From: an uncultured Lachnoclostridium sp.
GTDB taxonomy: Bacteria; Bacillota; Clostridia; Lachnospirales; Lachnospiraceae
Direction of reading: 5' to 3'
Length of the DNA: 64,000 bases
Assembly (NCBI GenBank): GCA_946415315.1
Contig: CAMKRZ010000002.1
Span: 209,598-273,597, forward strand
Below are positions 8,604 to 17,083 of this stretch, in pieces (the stretch's first letter is position 1; each line of letters starts with the position of its first letter). The notes under the pieces were generated by a model. That model was not told where the DNA came from and ran no database searches. It saw nothing but the letters and a program-made list of their open reading frames with translations. Made by a program: the position numbers and the translations under genes.

Positions 8604-10205
8604 TTACTTCTCTTCCAGGCGCTCGCGCATCTTGACTTCCGTCATTACCTTCTGATCGTAGCATGCGAACATCGCATCCACCGTTGCCGCATCCGGCTTC
8701 TTAGTAAGAAGGCTTACAACCGGAACCAGGATGAGTCCGCCGACCATCGAAACAACACCGGAGTTGATGGAGGACTTGAAAATGTAACCGATCACGGTCT
8801 CCGCATTGAACGTGATGGTTCCGAAGGACACCAGAAGCTGCGTCACGGTCATGCAGATTGCGAAGAGGAAACTCACCCAGACGGCGGGCTTTGTCACACG
8901 CTTCGAATACAGACCGTACATGAACGGAGCAAGGAAGGCACCTGCCATGGCACCCCACGAAACGCCCATCATCTGCGCGATGAAGGTGATGTTCAGGCTG
9001 TCCTTGAGAACCGCGAGCACTGCAGATACGAGCACGAAGAAAATGATAAAGAGCCGCATGGTGCCGACCTTCTTTTTCTCGCTCATTTCCTCCTTGGAAG
9101 CAGGTGCGATCACGTCGAGGGTAAGCGTCGAACTCGAGGTAAGAACGAGGGACGACAAAGTCGACATCGAAGCCGCAAGAACAAGAACGATAACGATGGA
9201 AATGATCACTGCGGGAAGCTCGGAGAGCATTGCCGGAATGATGCTGTCGAAGAGGATTTTGCCTTCTTTGCTGTACTTGATGGCCTCGGAGTCCTTAAAG
9301 AGCCGTCCGAAACCGCCCAGGAAGTAGCAACCGCCTGCAACCACAACCGCGAAGAACGTGGAGATGATAGTGCCCTTCTTGATGGAATCCTCGTTCTTGA
9401 TGGAGTAAAATTTGCCGATCATCTGCGGAAGGCCCCAGGTACCGAGGGATGTAAGCAGCACGACAAACAAAAGCTGCAGCGGATCCGGACCGAAGAAACT
9501 TGCATAACCGCCGTTCAGTTTGTCGCCGCTCGCCATGATGACCTCGCTCTCGGAGAGCTTTGCGATCGCCTGCGAGAAACCGCCGTTTTTCGCCAGTACC
9601 GCGAAGACAACGGAAACGATACCTACCAGCATGATAATACCCTGGATAAAGTCGTTGATGGCCGTCGCCATATAACCGCCGAAAATGACATAAATAGCCG
9701 TGAGCACTGCCATCACCGCGATGACAACCCAATACGGAATGTCAAAAACAATGTTGAAAAGACTCGAAAGGCCGTTGTACAGGGAAGCCGTGTACGGAAT
9801 CATGAACACGAACACGATAAATGCCGCCGCAACCTTCAGTCCCTTCGAACCGAAGCGCTTCTCGAAGAAGTCGGGCATCGTCTTGGTGTCAAGGTGTCTC
9901 GTCATGATACGTGTGCGGCGTCCGAGAATCTCCCATGCGAGGAGCGATCCGATGAACGCGTTGCCGAGACCGATCCATGTGCTCGCAAGACCGAAGTTCC
10001 AACCGAACTGGCCGGCGTAACCGACGAAGATGACCGCCGAGAAATACGACGTTCCGAAGGCAAATGCCGTAAGCCATGGTCCAACATTGCGTCCGCCGAG
10101 GACGAAACCGTTAACATCGGTCGCGTGCTTCTTGCAGCGCCATCCGACGAAGATCATCAGGGCAAAAAAACATACAAGCATAATTGAGGTCAAGGCAATT
10201 AACAT
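8604..10205 (-). CDS. Sodium:solute symporter (SSS family)
   Basis: This 533-residue protein has about 13 hydrophobic helices and SSS-family features such as FVLGGRNVGPWLTAFAFG near the N-terminus and GGYMATAINDFIQG in the middle, as in PutP and PanF. It should couple Na+ entry to uptake of an organic solute. The substrate is unknown. Its place between an acyl-CoA synthetase gene and a radical SAM gene suggests a carboxylic acid that the synthetase could activate, but this is inference from context. The start codon follows GGAG with a ten-base spacing. Confidence 0.9.
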   Translation of the reverse strand: MLIALTSIMLVCFFALMIFVGWRCKKHATDVNGFVLGGRNVGPWLTAFAFGTSYFSAVIFVGYAGQFGWNFGLASTWIGLGNAFIGSLLAWEILGRRTRIMTRHLDTKTMPDFFEKRFGSKGLKVAAAFIVFVFMIPYTASLYNGLSSLFNIVFDIPYWVVIAVMAVLTAIYVIFGGYMATAINDFIQGIIMLVGIVSVVFAVLAKNGGFSQAIAKLSESEVIMASGDKLNGGYASFFGPDPLQLLFVVLLTSLGTWGLPQMIGKFYSIKNEDSIKKGTIISTFFAVVVAGGCYFLGGFGRLFKDSEAIKYSKEGKILFDSIIPAMLSELPAVIISIVIVLVLAASMSTLSSLVLTSSSTLTLDVIAPASKEEMSEKKKVGTMRLFIIFFVLVSAVLAVLKDSLNITFIAQMMGVSWGAMAGAFLAPFMYGLYSKRVTKPAVWVSFLFAICMTVTQLLVSFGTITFNAETVIGYIFKSSINSGVVSMVGGLILVPVVSLLTKKPDAATVDAMFACYDQKVMTEVKMRERLEEK

Positions 10206-10259
10206 GGGGAAAATACTCCGTTTCGTTTATTTGCAGCCTGCATTTTCCGCAAGGCTTTC

Positions 10260-11888
10260 TTACTTAATCTGTGCTTCTACCAGGCTTCCGCCGCAGAACT
10301 GGTTGCGAAGCTTCGGCTTCTCAATCTTGCCGGTAGGATTGCGGGGCACATCCATGAAGACGATCTTGCGCGGCCTCTTGTATCGCGGCAGGTCAAGACA
10401 GAAGTTGTTGACTTCCTCCTCCGTCATGCTCATGCCCTCTTTCACCTGGATCACCGCCAGCGTAACCTCGCCGAGGCGGGCATCCGGAACACCGATCACC
10501 GCCACGTCCGCGATCTTGTCGTTCGCGCGAAGGTAGTCCTCGATCTGCACGGGATAAATGTTCTCACCGCCCATGATGATGACATCCTTCTTGCGGTCAA
10601 CAAGGTAAATGAATCCTTCCTCGTCCTGCTTTGCCATGTCGCCGGTGTAAAGCCAGCCGTCCTCGGACAGAACGGCCTTCGTCGCCGCCTCATCCTTGTA
10701 GTAGCACTTCATGACGCCGGGGCCCTTGACGGCAAGCTCGCCGACCTCGCCCTGCTTGACGCTCACGCGGTTCTCATCGACGATGTCGCACTCCCAGCCG
10801 TAGCCCGGAACACCGATCGCGCCGACTTTGCGGATATTCTCGATCCCGAGGTGTACGCAGCCGGGTCCGATGGACTCGGAGAGGCCGTAGTTCGTATCGT
10901 AATCATGATTCGGAAAATGCTCTTTCCACCGCTTGATCAGGCTGGGCGGAACCGGCTGTGCGCCGACATGCATGAGACGCCACTGCGACAGCTCATAGTT
11001 CTCCATTTTCAGCTCACCGCGGTCGATCGTGTCGAGAATATCCTGTGCCCACGGCACCAGCAGCCATACGATCGTCGCTTTCTCGCGGGAAACCGTCTCA
11101 AGGATCCACTCGGGTTTGACGCCGCGCAGCAGAACGGCCTTGCCTCCTACCAGAAGGCTTCCGAACCAGTGCATTTTCGCGCCGGTATGGTAGAGAGGCG
11201 GGATGCACAGGAAAATGTCATCGTGCGTCTGTCCGTGATGGTTCTGCTCGGTCACGCAGGACGAAACCAACGCCCTGTGAGCGTGCAGGATGGCCTTCGG
11301 GAAGCCCGTCGTACCCGACGAGAAATAGATTGCCGCGTCATCGTCGTCCGTGAGCGCGATGTTCGGGTTCTTCGACGTGCAGTACGCTGCGTATTTTTCG
11401 TAACTGTCTGCAAAGGACGGGCAGTCCTCGCCCACATAGAACATCTCCTTCACCTTCGGAATGCGGTTTGCGATGTCCTCGACACGGCCGACAAACTCCG
11501 GTCCGAACACAAGCACGCTGCAGTCCGCAAGGTCAAGGCAATATTTTATCTCGTCTGCGGTATAACGATAGTTCATCGGCACCGCCAGAGCACCCGTCTT
11601 AAGCACACCGAAGTAGATCGGCAGCCACTCCAGGCAGTTCATGAGCAGGATCGCGACCTTGTCGCCTTTCTTTACACCGCGGCTTAGAAGAAGGTTCGCA
11701 AAACGGTTCGATTTGCGGTCGAAATCCTCCCATGTCATCTCGCGGCGATACTTCTCGTCACGGTCGCTTTCAATCAGTTCGTACTCTCTCCATGTACGGC
11801 TCTGCTGCTCCGCCGGGTTGATCTCCACCAGGCAGACCTCGTTGCCGTACAACTGCGCGTTGCGCACCAAAAATTCAGTGATCGGCAT
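10260..11888 (-). CDS. AMP-forming acyl-CoA synthetase
   Basis: This 542-residue ANL-superfamily enzyme activates a carboxylic acid through an acyl-AMP to the CoA thioester. The phosphate-binding loop YFSSGTTGFPKAI is near residue 190, the adenylate motif GWLYTGDM is near residue 408, the hinge VDRKKDVIIMGGENIYP near 425, and the catalytic lysine motif NPTGKIEK near 520. All expected motifs are intact. The acid substrate cannot be read from sequence; medium-chain or aromatic acids are possible. It is the first gene of the operon with the symporter. The start is preceded by GGAGGGAATC. Confidence 0.9.
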   Translation of the reverse strand: MPITEFLVRNAQLYGNEVCLVEINPAEQQSRTWREYELIESDRDEKYRREMTWEDFDRKSNRFANLLLSRGVKKGDKVAILLMNCLEWLPIYFGVLKTGALAVPMNYRYTADEIKYCLDLADCSVLVFGPEFVGRVEDIANRIPKVKEMFYVGEDCPSFADSYEKYAAYCTSKNPNIALTDDDDAAIYFSSGTTGFPKAILHAHRALVSSCVTEQNHHGQTHDDIFLCIPPLYHTGAKMHWFGSLLVGGKAVLLRGVKPEWILETVSREKATIVWLLVPWAQDILDTIDRGELKMENYELSQWRLMHVGAQPVPPSLIKRWKEHFPNHDYDTNYGLSESIGPGCVHLGIENIRKVGAIGVPGYGWECDIVDENRVSVKQGEVGELAVKGPGVMKCYYKDEAATKAVLSEDGWLYTGDMAKQDEEGFIYLVDRKKDVIIMGGENIYPVQIEDYLRANDKIADVAVIGVPDARLGEVTLAVIQVKEGMSMTEEEVNNFCLDLPRYKRPRKIVFMDVPRNPTGKIEKPKLRNQFCGGSLVEAQIK

Positions 11889-11933
11889 GATTCCCTCCGT
11901 CTTCGGACCGCCCGTCGGCAGTCCCTTTGTTTG

Positions 11934-11949
11934 ATATACTCGAGTATAT
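11934..11949. promoter_or_regulatory. Perfect palindrome ATATACTCGAGTATAT, possible operator
   Basis: A 16-base perfect dyad lies in the leader between the promoter and the start of the acyl-CoA synthetase gene. It has the size of a repressor operator, and binding downstream of the promoter would block the symporter operon. Which regulator would bind is unknown. Confidence 0.4.
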
Positions 11950-12057
11950 GCAAAGCCGGGCTGTGTACGTGTTGTCGGGGTTGCCTAACTCCCGCTACAC
12001 GGTGTAAATGCTCTTTTGCAGGCACAAAAAAGCAAGCCTTTCTCTTTGCCGATTGAA

Positions 12058-12086
12058 AGTGTAACGCTTTAACGTGGCAAAGTCAA
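12058..12086 (-). promoter_or_regulatory. Sigma-A promoter of the acyl-CoA synthetase operon
   Basis: On the minus strand TTGACT, 17 bases and TACACT precede the coding start by about 170 bases, giving a long leader. Confidence 0.5.
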
Positions 12087-12239
12087 GCATTATTTCATGT
12101 TTTTCCGCCTTTTTCTTATGCTTTTTTTCATCTCCTGATGCTGATTTTCGTTTCTTTTTCATTTTCCGGTGCTTGAAGGTGGAATTCCGTCTTAGCTTTT
12201 TTACATTCTGATCGCATCGTATGCTTTTGTTCACAAATG

Positions 12240-12274
12240 AAAAAACAGCGAAATCGTATTGCTCGACTTCGCTG
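12240..12274 (-). terminator. Terminator of the RiPP/ABC operon
   Basis: Arms at 12246-12256 and 12264-12274 pair over 11 positions with one G-U pair around a seven-base loop. Six T residues follow on the minus strand. It lies about 60 bases past the ABC transporter stop and marks the end of the peptide operon. Confidence 0.75.
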
Positions 12275-12331
12275 CTTTGCGTTGTATTTATGCTTTTCTT
12301 TGTTTCAACCAAGCTGGAAACTGTCATTATC

Positions 12332-14017
12332 TCATTCGGAAAAATGCAGCTCACGGTCGCAGATCGACAGCACTTCCCTTCGGTGTGTCACGATCAGAAC
12401 CGTACGGTTTGTCAGACTCCGAAGGTTCTGAAGAAGCCTCTTCTCAGTATCAGTATCCAGTGCGCTCGTCGCCTCATCCAGCAGAAGAACCGGCGCTTCC
12501 GAGAAGATTGCTCGCGCGATGGCAATCCGCTGCATCTGTCCTTCGGAGAGACCTGTGCCGCCCTCTCCGAGCTGTGTATCCAGACCATTTTCCAGTTCAG
12601 GCAGGAAGTCGTCCGCACACGCAATGGAAAGCGATCGCAGCATTTTCTCATCGTTATCCGCCTGATCCGGGCAGGCAAACGCGACCACGTCGCGCAATTT
12701 TCCGCTCATAAGGTGATTCCCCTGCGGCACATAGGCAAACAGCCGACGCCATCGCTGCGTGAGAGGTACCGACCCTTCAGTATCGAGCAGACGTCGCTCA
12801 CCATCGTTCAGTGGATACATGCAGGTTAAGAGTTTCAGCACCGTGGATTTACCGCATCCGCTGTGCCCCGTAAATGCCACATATTCACCCTTCTGTATTT
12901 CAAAGGAAAAGTCCGTCAGAACCGGCAGGTTTGCCTGATCCTGACCATCTGCTTTATCTGTGGTATGCGGATATGCAAAATGAACATGCTCGAGGCGGAT
13001 CGCCTTGAATTTTCTTTCGTAGTAATCACGGATTTCCTCCGCTGTATAAACTGTTTCCTCACAGTCTTCCCGGAATGACTCTATTTCCATCAGCCGCTCC
13101 GCACTTGCTGTCATGGCATAGAATCGGGAGACAAAACCGGAAAGATTGGCGAAAGGACTCTGCACCTGCCCGACCAGCTGAAGAATTGCCGTCAGCGTAC
13201 CGTATGTCACATTTCCCGAGTAAATCCCGTAAGCACAATAGACCATACAGATCAGGTACATTCCGCGCATGGCAACGCTGAACCCGACACCGCAGAAGAT
13301 GGAGAATGCGTTGCTCTTCATCCGTGCCGCCTTGTGATCCTGCATCCGGTCCCACGCACCCTCAACCGTCTGCTCCTCCGCGGAAAATGCCTTGATGATC
13401 ATCAGGCTGCCGATCCTCTCCTGCAGATACGTTCTGAGACGTCCGTCCTTCTCCTGAATATTCTTATGCAGGCGTTTCATAATTTTGCGAAGCATGTAGG
13501 ACACGATGACCAGCGCCACACCGCCCGGGACCAGGATATAAGTGAACCAGCGATCCAGCACGATGATCATGATCAGTGCCGCGATGAGCCGTACCACCGT
13601 TCCGGTAAGTCCCGGCACCAAATCGACACATCCGCGCGCCACGAGCGACGCATCGCTGGTCAGGCGCGTCATCCAGTCACCGGAATCCACTGCATTGACA
13701 GACGCATAGTCCCTTCTCATGATCTGATCCGTCAAATGTCTCTTGAACACATTTTCTATGTCCGAATATGCCCTCATGTACAGCCGCCGTGTTGCCGCGC
13801 TGATTCCGATCAGCAACACCGTAAGCAAAACAAGAAAAATGACGTTGTTCCGAAACGAAGTAAAATCGTGATTCACAGCACCGTCCACGATATTCCGCAT
13901 GAGAAGAGCATACAGTACGCCCGTGCCCCCGGTCATAATCTGGATCAGGGTCAGCACGATCACATATCCTTTTTTTCTGCCCGGTACGGACCAAAGCCAT
14001 TTCAACGTGCCCTTCAT
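12332..14017 (-). CDS. ABC exporter (fused permease/ATPase), probable peptide exporter
   Basis: This 561-residue half-transporter has a six-helix membrane domain (about residues 15-300) followed by the ATPase: Walker A GHSGCGKST near residue 385, signature LSEGQMQRIAIARA near 488 and Walker B VLLLDEATSAL near 510. The signature reads LSEGQ instead of LSGGQ, a conservative change. There is no N-terminal C39 peptidase domain, so it would not itself remove a leader peptide. It is the last gene of the operon with the radical SAM enzyme, PqqD-like protein, precursor and STT3 protein, 54 bases behind STT3, and is most simply the exporter of the modified peptide. Export of a lipid-linked glycan (flippase, PglK-like) is an alternative role given the neighbouring STT3. 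Confidence 0.85.
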   Translation of the reverse strand: MKGTLKWLWSVPGRKKGYVIVLTLIQIMTGGTGVLYALLMRNIVDGAVNHDFTSFRNNVIFLVLLTVLLIGISAATRRLYMRAYSDIENVFKRHLTDQIMRRDYASVNAVDSGDWMTRLTSDASLVARGCVDLVPGLTGTVVRLIAALIMIIVLDRWFTYILVPGGVALVIVSYMLRKIMKRLHKNIQEKDGRLRTYLQERIGSLMIIKAFSAEEQTVEGAWDRMQDHKAARMKSNAFSIFCGVGFSVAMRGMYLICMVYCAYGIYSGNVTYGTLTAILQLVGQVQSPFANLSGFVSRFYAMTASAERLMEIESFREDCEETVYTAEEIRDYYERKFKAIRLEHVHFAYPHTTDKADGQDQANLPVLTDFSFEIQKGEYVAFTGHSGCGKSTVLKLLTCMYPLNDGERRLLDTEGSVPLTQRWRRLFAYVPQGNHLMSGKLRDVVAFACPDQADNDEKMLRSLSIACADDFLPELENGLDTQLGEGGTGLSEGQMQRIAIARAIFSEAPVLLLDEATSALDTDTEKRLLQNLRSLTNRTVLIVTHRREVLSICDRELHFSE

Positions 14018-14071
14018 ACCCGATCTCTACTCCCCAATGATACTATCAATGTGAGATAAGCGACCTCTCGC

Positions 14072-16462
14072 TTACCGGATCTGCCATACCTGCGTTGCCC
14101 AGGTTGTCTGCGACATATAATTGATCCTACTCTGCGCCGCGCACGGTTCTTTCTCCGTATCTCCGTACCAGGTATCGATCAGACGCATACCCTCCACATT
14201 GTTGTCCTCACAGAAAAGAAGCCGTATCAGCATGCTGTCGCACAGGTTTTTCGTGCAGATGATCCCGCAGTACCGCTCGCCTTCTTTCACCAGGACAAGA
14301 CTTGGGCTGCGAGTTTCGGGGACAGTCTGTTCATCCTGAATCTTAATGCCGTTCTGCCAGACGCAGATGCGTCCTAAGTTGTACACTCCGCCCTGTGCAT
14401 CACGATATAAAGCTGTGATATGTCCCGGCGAATCCTCTGTGATGTGCAGAACCACTCCCGACTGCAGCATGCCAAGATCTGCCTCACCGCTTTCGTTCAG
14501 GGAGACTGACTCAGAGGAAAACCGGATATCCGTAAACGCCCCTACCGCCTCATGCCCGGGATCCCAGAATCCATAGTAGCATATCGCCCCGAGCTTGGCG
14601 AACAGATCCGTGCTGAGCGTGAGAACAATACCATTGCTCTCCTCCGGATGTGTCTTCTCAAGAATGCTCAGATCCACGCCTGCCTCGCGAAGCAGCTCCG
14701 CCGCCCCTTCTCTGTCACAGGCAAGGATTCGGATCAGCAGGTCTGCGGCCTTTGCGCCTTCCATCCCCTCCTTCAAGAGAAAATCCAGTGCTTCCGTTCC
14801 GCTTTCATTTACCATTCGGAAAATTCCTTCCGACAAACGCGGGTCGTCCGTCATCAACGCTTTTCCGATAAGCCAGTTCAACCGACCGCTGCTTGATCCT
14901 CCGTCTGCCAGGGTTCTGCGCCTTGTGCTGTACTCCGTATAGTAACCGTCATCCCACCATCCGGCCACAGCCGTATTTTCCGGCAAATTCTCCCGAATAT
15001 AGGCCATCGCCTGTGCCTTGCTGTCCGTCACCAGAGATTTCCCGGAACCCGCAGCTTTCCATGAACCGTAACACACGGGAAATACCGTGACAACAGCCAA
15101 CAGCACTGCCGCAGATGTCATCAGCATTTTTCTTTTCTCCGTACGATTCTCCATAACACGAACAATCCTGCCTACGGTCAGTCCGCACAGCAAACTTACC
15201 GGAATCACGGATATCTCCGCGTATCTGACGCTGGTGAACGCCAGTTTCAGTGAAAGCAGTAACCATGGAAGCAGGAAACCGGCATCGACGATAAAAAGCG
15301 GAATCTCCTCCCTGCCTTCCCTTGAAACCTCCTCATCCTGATCGCGCAACTTCCGCCACAGGACGATAAACGTAAACGGAATCATAAGCGCCGCAAGAAC
15401 ACAAGGTATCGCACCGCCTAACATGCCGAGAATGGATCTTGTGTTTGCACTGATCATGCTGCGCAGGGAAGAACCGTATGTCTTGCGCAGCATCCTCATC
15501 TCGCTCGTAAACACATACGCATCCGGCATCGCAGCGGAGCCTGTCCCTGTAGCCGAACGGAACAGTTCAAGCACCGCAAGAAGCTGTCGAAGGGCACGTA
15601 TACCACCGGTGATGAAAAGAAGAAGAGCCGACGTCAGCAGTGAGACAAGACCACCCCGGATGACAAGCCATCTCCTGCGCCGGGAAGGCTGCGGAAATGT
15701 CTTTGAAGGGACAAGTAATATGATCAGGGAAGTTAAAGCGGTACAGATTACCGCCAACAGGAAGTAAGCGTTGAAAGCCACCCAGAAATATGACATAACG
15801 GAGATAGCCGCCGCGCTCAGAAGAGCAAACCCGATCTGTTTCCGGATACTCTCCTCCTGCATGCTTCTCATCTGCCCGAGCAAAAACAGAAGCGGCAACA
15901 CCGCCAGCACCATATCGGTATCAAAAAAACCGGCATGAGTATGAATCACGAATGGAACAGCACATCCGACCAGAATCCCGGCTACAACGCCGCCGATCAT
16001 CCCCGTTCTTCTCCGCACATAGAAAAATGCAGGGATGGCTGCCAGGCTACCGAACACCGGTCCCATCCAGATTGCGACCTGCGTAAGCGTTACTCCGAAA
16101 AAGGAAAAGAAAAAACGCCACAGGAGATATGCCGTTGCAGACAATCCGAGCGGCGTGCCGCCTTCATCGCGGACTTCATAGACACGCTGACCGATCAGTG
16201 AATCCTCCGATCGGTAGTTGTAAATACTGACCTCGCCAGCCTCCTTCATCTCCGCTGCTTTGCGAAAGAAAAAAAAGGAATCCATCTCTATCAGATAAGG
16301 CTCTCCTTCCTCATCCTGCAGATAATGTTTCTCTTCCTCCGAAAAAGCAGGAAGGAAATACACGTGTGCACGAACTAAGAAGGCATAGATCAATACAAGG
16401 ATCAGCATCAACAGAGGCAATCCGGCTTTACGACCGATTTTCTTTCGCACGGTTGTCAGCAT
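14072..16462 (-). CDS. STT3/PglB/AglB-family oligosaccharyltransferase
   Basis: This 796-residue protein has a long multi-spanning N-terminal half and a soluble C-terminal half, the layout of STT3 N-glycosyltransferases. The second acidic loop motif AGFFDTDMV and the first-loop aspartate in EMDSFFFFRKA match catalytic metal-binding positions. WWDDGYY (residues 502-508) corresponds to the sequon-binding WWDYG signature, with D for Y at the fourth position. STT3 enzymes transfer a glycan from a polyprenyl diphosphate to Asn in N-X-S/T on the outer membrane face. The chosen ATG at 16462 sits behind GATGGAGGATTACC; another in-frame ATG at 16480 lacks this. Its immediate upstream neighbour encodes a small peptide with two N-E-S sequons, which is the obvious acceptor candidate. 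STT3 proteins are rare in Bacillota. No glycan assembly genes are in this window. Confidence 0.85.
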   Translation of the reverse strand: MLTTVRKKIGRKAGLPLLMLILVLIYAFLVRAHVYFLPAFSEEEKHYLQDEEGEPYLIEMDSFFFFRKAAEMKEAGEVSIYNYRSEDSLIGQRVYEVRDEGGTPLGLSATAYLLWRFFFSFFGVTLTQVAIWMGPVFGSLAAIPAFFYVRRRTGMIGGVVAGILVGCAVPFVIHTHAGFFDTDMVLAVLPLLFLLGQMRSMQEESIRKQIGFALLSAAAISVMSYFWVAFNAYFLLAVICTALTSLIILLVPSKTFPQPSRRRRWLVIRGGLVSLLTSALLLFITGGIRALRQLLAVLELFRSATGTGSAAMPDAYVFTSEMRMLRKTYGSSLRSMISANTRSILGMLGGAIPCVLAALMIPFTFIVLWRKLRDQDEEVSREGREEIPLFIVDAGFLLPWLLLSLKLAFTSVRYAEISVIPVSLLCGLTVGRIVRVMENRTEKRKMLMTSAAVLLAVVTVFPVCYGSWKAAGSGKSLVTDSKAQAMAYIRENLPENTAVAGWWDDGYYTEYSTRRRTLADGGSSSGRLNWLIGKALMTDDPRLSEGIFRMVNESGTEALDFLLKEGMEGAKAADLLIRILACDREGAAELLREAGVDLSILEKTHPEESNGIVLTLSTDLFAKLGAICYYGFWDPGHEAVGAFTDIRFSSESVSLNESGEADLGMLQSGVVLHITEDSPGHITALYRDAQGGVYNLGRICVWQNGIKIQDEQTVPETRSPSLVLVKEGERYCGIICTKNLCDSMLIRLLFCEDNNVEGMRLIDTWYGDTEKEPCAAQSRINYMSQTTWATQVWQIR

Positions 16463-16542
16463 GGTAATCCTCCATCTCATAAAAACGTATATAATACATA
16501 TATCAACTTATGCGGCAAACAGTTGCAGCAATAAATGCCGGA

Positions 16543-16788
16543 TTAAGGCTTTGCTATTCCCCCGGAGCTCTCGTTTGCCGGATTTACCGGATCTACGTTA
16601 ACCGCATCAGCCAGACAGATAGGAGCCACACCTCCGCCGTCTGCCGGACACACAGGCATAACTCCTCCGCCTAAATCATCACAATTCAACCCACCCGAGT
16701 GAGATTCATTAGCGATTGACACTGTAATCACTTCTTCGCTCAACTCCACCACTTCCATCACGGCTTTTTCGTAAACTTCCCTGCTCAT
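16543..16788 (-). CDS. Putative RiPP precursor peptide with Cys/Gly repeats and N-E-S sequons
   Basis: This 81-residue product has a leader-like amphipathic N-terminus (YEKAVMEVVELSEEVITVS) and then a low-complexity core. From C36 the core falls into 11-residue units: CDDLGGGVMPV, CPADGGGVAPI, CLADAVNVDPV, then NPANESSGGIA. Cys therefore lie at 36, 47 and 58. ANES followed closely by SGG occurs twice (N27 and N72), placing N-X-S sequons on both sides of the Cys repeats. A strong AGGAGG site precedes the ATG. It lies directly between the PqqD-like gene and the STT3 gene, with all neighbours on one strand. I infer it is the substrate of the radical SAM enzyme (Cys or backbone cross-links) and of STT3. 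No homologue was recognised. Confidence 0.75.
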   Translation of the reverse strand: MSREVYEKAVMEVVELSEEVITVSIANESHSGGLNCDDLGGGVMPVCPADGGGVAPICLADAVNVDPVNPANESSGGIAKP

Positions 16789-16806
16789 TATAATAACCTC
16801 CTGTAT

Positions 16807-17067
16807 TCATTCTTCGAGTGCGTGAATTCCGCGCAACACACTCAGGATTTCCCGTACATCGGTTAAAATGACCTCGCGCGGCGCATCGTATCGCTCACAC
16901 ATGGCATCCACTATGTTCTCCTCCGTGGTTTCTTCCCTCAGAAGTTCCACAATGTACGCAGCAGTCCTGTTGCCTCGCGCAACCCCGCAAAACGCCTCTG
17001 CTCCGACGGGCACAAGATACTGCGTGTCATCAATTTTGTGTGTGGCAAAACCCGAACTCAGTCTCAT
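16807..17067 (-). CDS. PqqD-like RiPP recognition element protein
   Basis: This 86-residue protein matches the PqqD fold pattern: an N-terminal beta section (FATHKIDDTQYLVPVG) with an aromatic/glycine turn, then helices rich in acidic residues (IVELLREETTEENIVDAM, a winged-helix type recognition domain). PqqD proteins bind precursor leader peptides and hand them to the radical SAM enzyme. It lies 16 bases after the radical SAM stop and 18 bases before the precursor start, a gene order typical of RiPP operons. The start has AGAGGAGAGAAACTC upstream. Confidence 0.85.
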   Translation of the reverse strand: MRLSSGFATHKIDDTQYLVPVGAEAFCGVARGNRTAAYIVELLREETTEENIVDAMCERYDAPREVILTDVREILSVLRGIHALEE

Positions 17068-17083
17068 GAGTTTCTCTCCTCTG

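Larger units (their letters stand above)
11889..12331. other. 443-base intergenic region: leader, palindrome, promoter, terminator
   Basis: From right to left this holds the terminator of the ABC/RiPP operon (12240-12274), an A/T-rich stretch with one CATTTTCC octamer (12160), the promoter of the acyl-CoA synthetase operon (12058-12086) and its long leader containing a perfect 16-base palindrome (11934-11949). A Lys-rich frame crossing it was not accepted as a gene. Confidence 0.5.

Noticed and set aside
8586..10187. Long plus-strand open frame (533 codons) opposite the symporter
   Set aside because: It mirrors the symporter codon for codon, has a His/Arg/Asp-rich composition with no domain, and no ribosome site. 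The symporter frame has clear helices and motifs.
11995..12354. Lys-rich minus-strand frame of 119 codons in the gap after the ABC gene
   Set aside because: It overlaps the ABC gene's end and spans its terminator, the next promoter and low-complexity A/T sequence, with no ribosome site.
12332..14017. ABC exporter as a C39-peptidase bacteriocin transporter
   Set aside because: The protein starts directly with membrane helices; no peptidase domain or its Cys/His motif is present.
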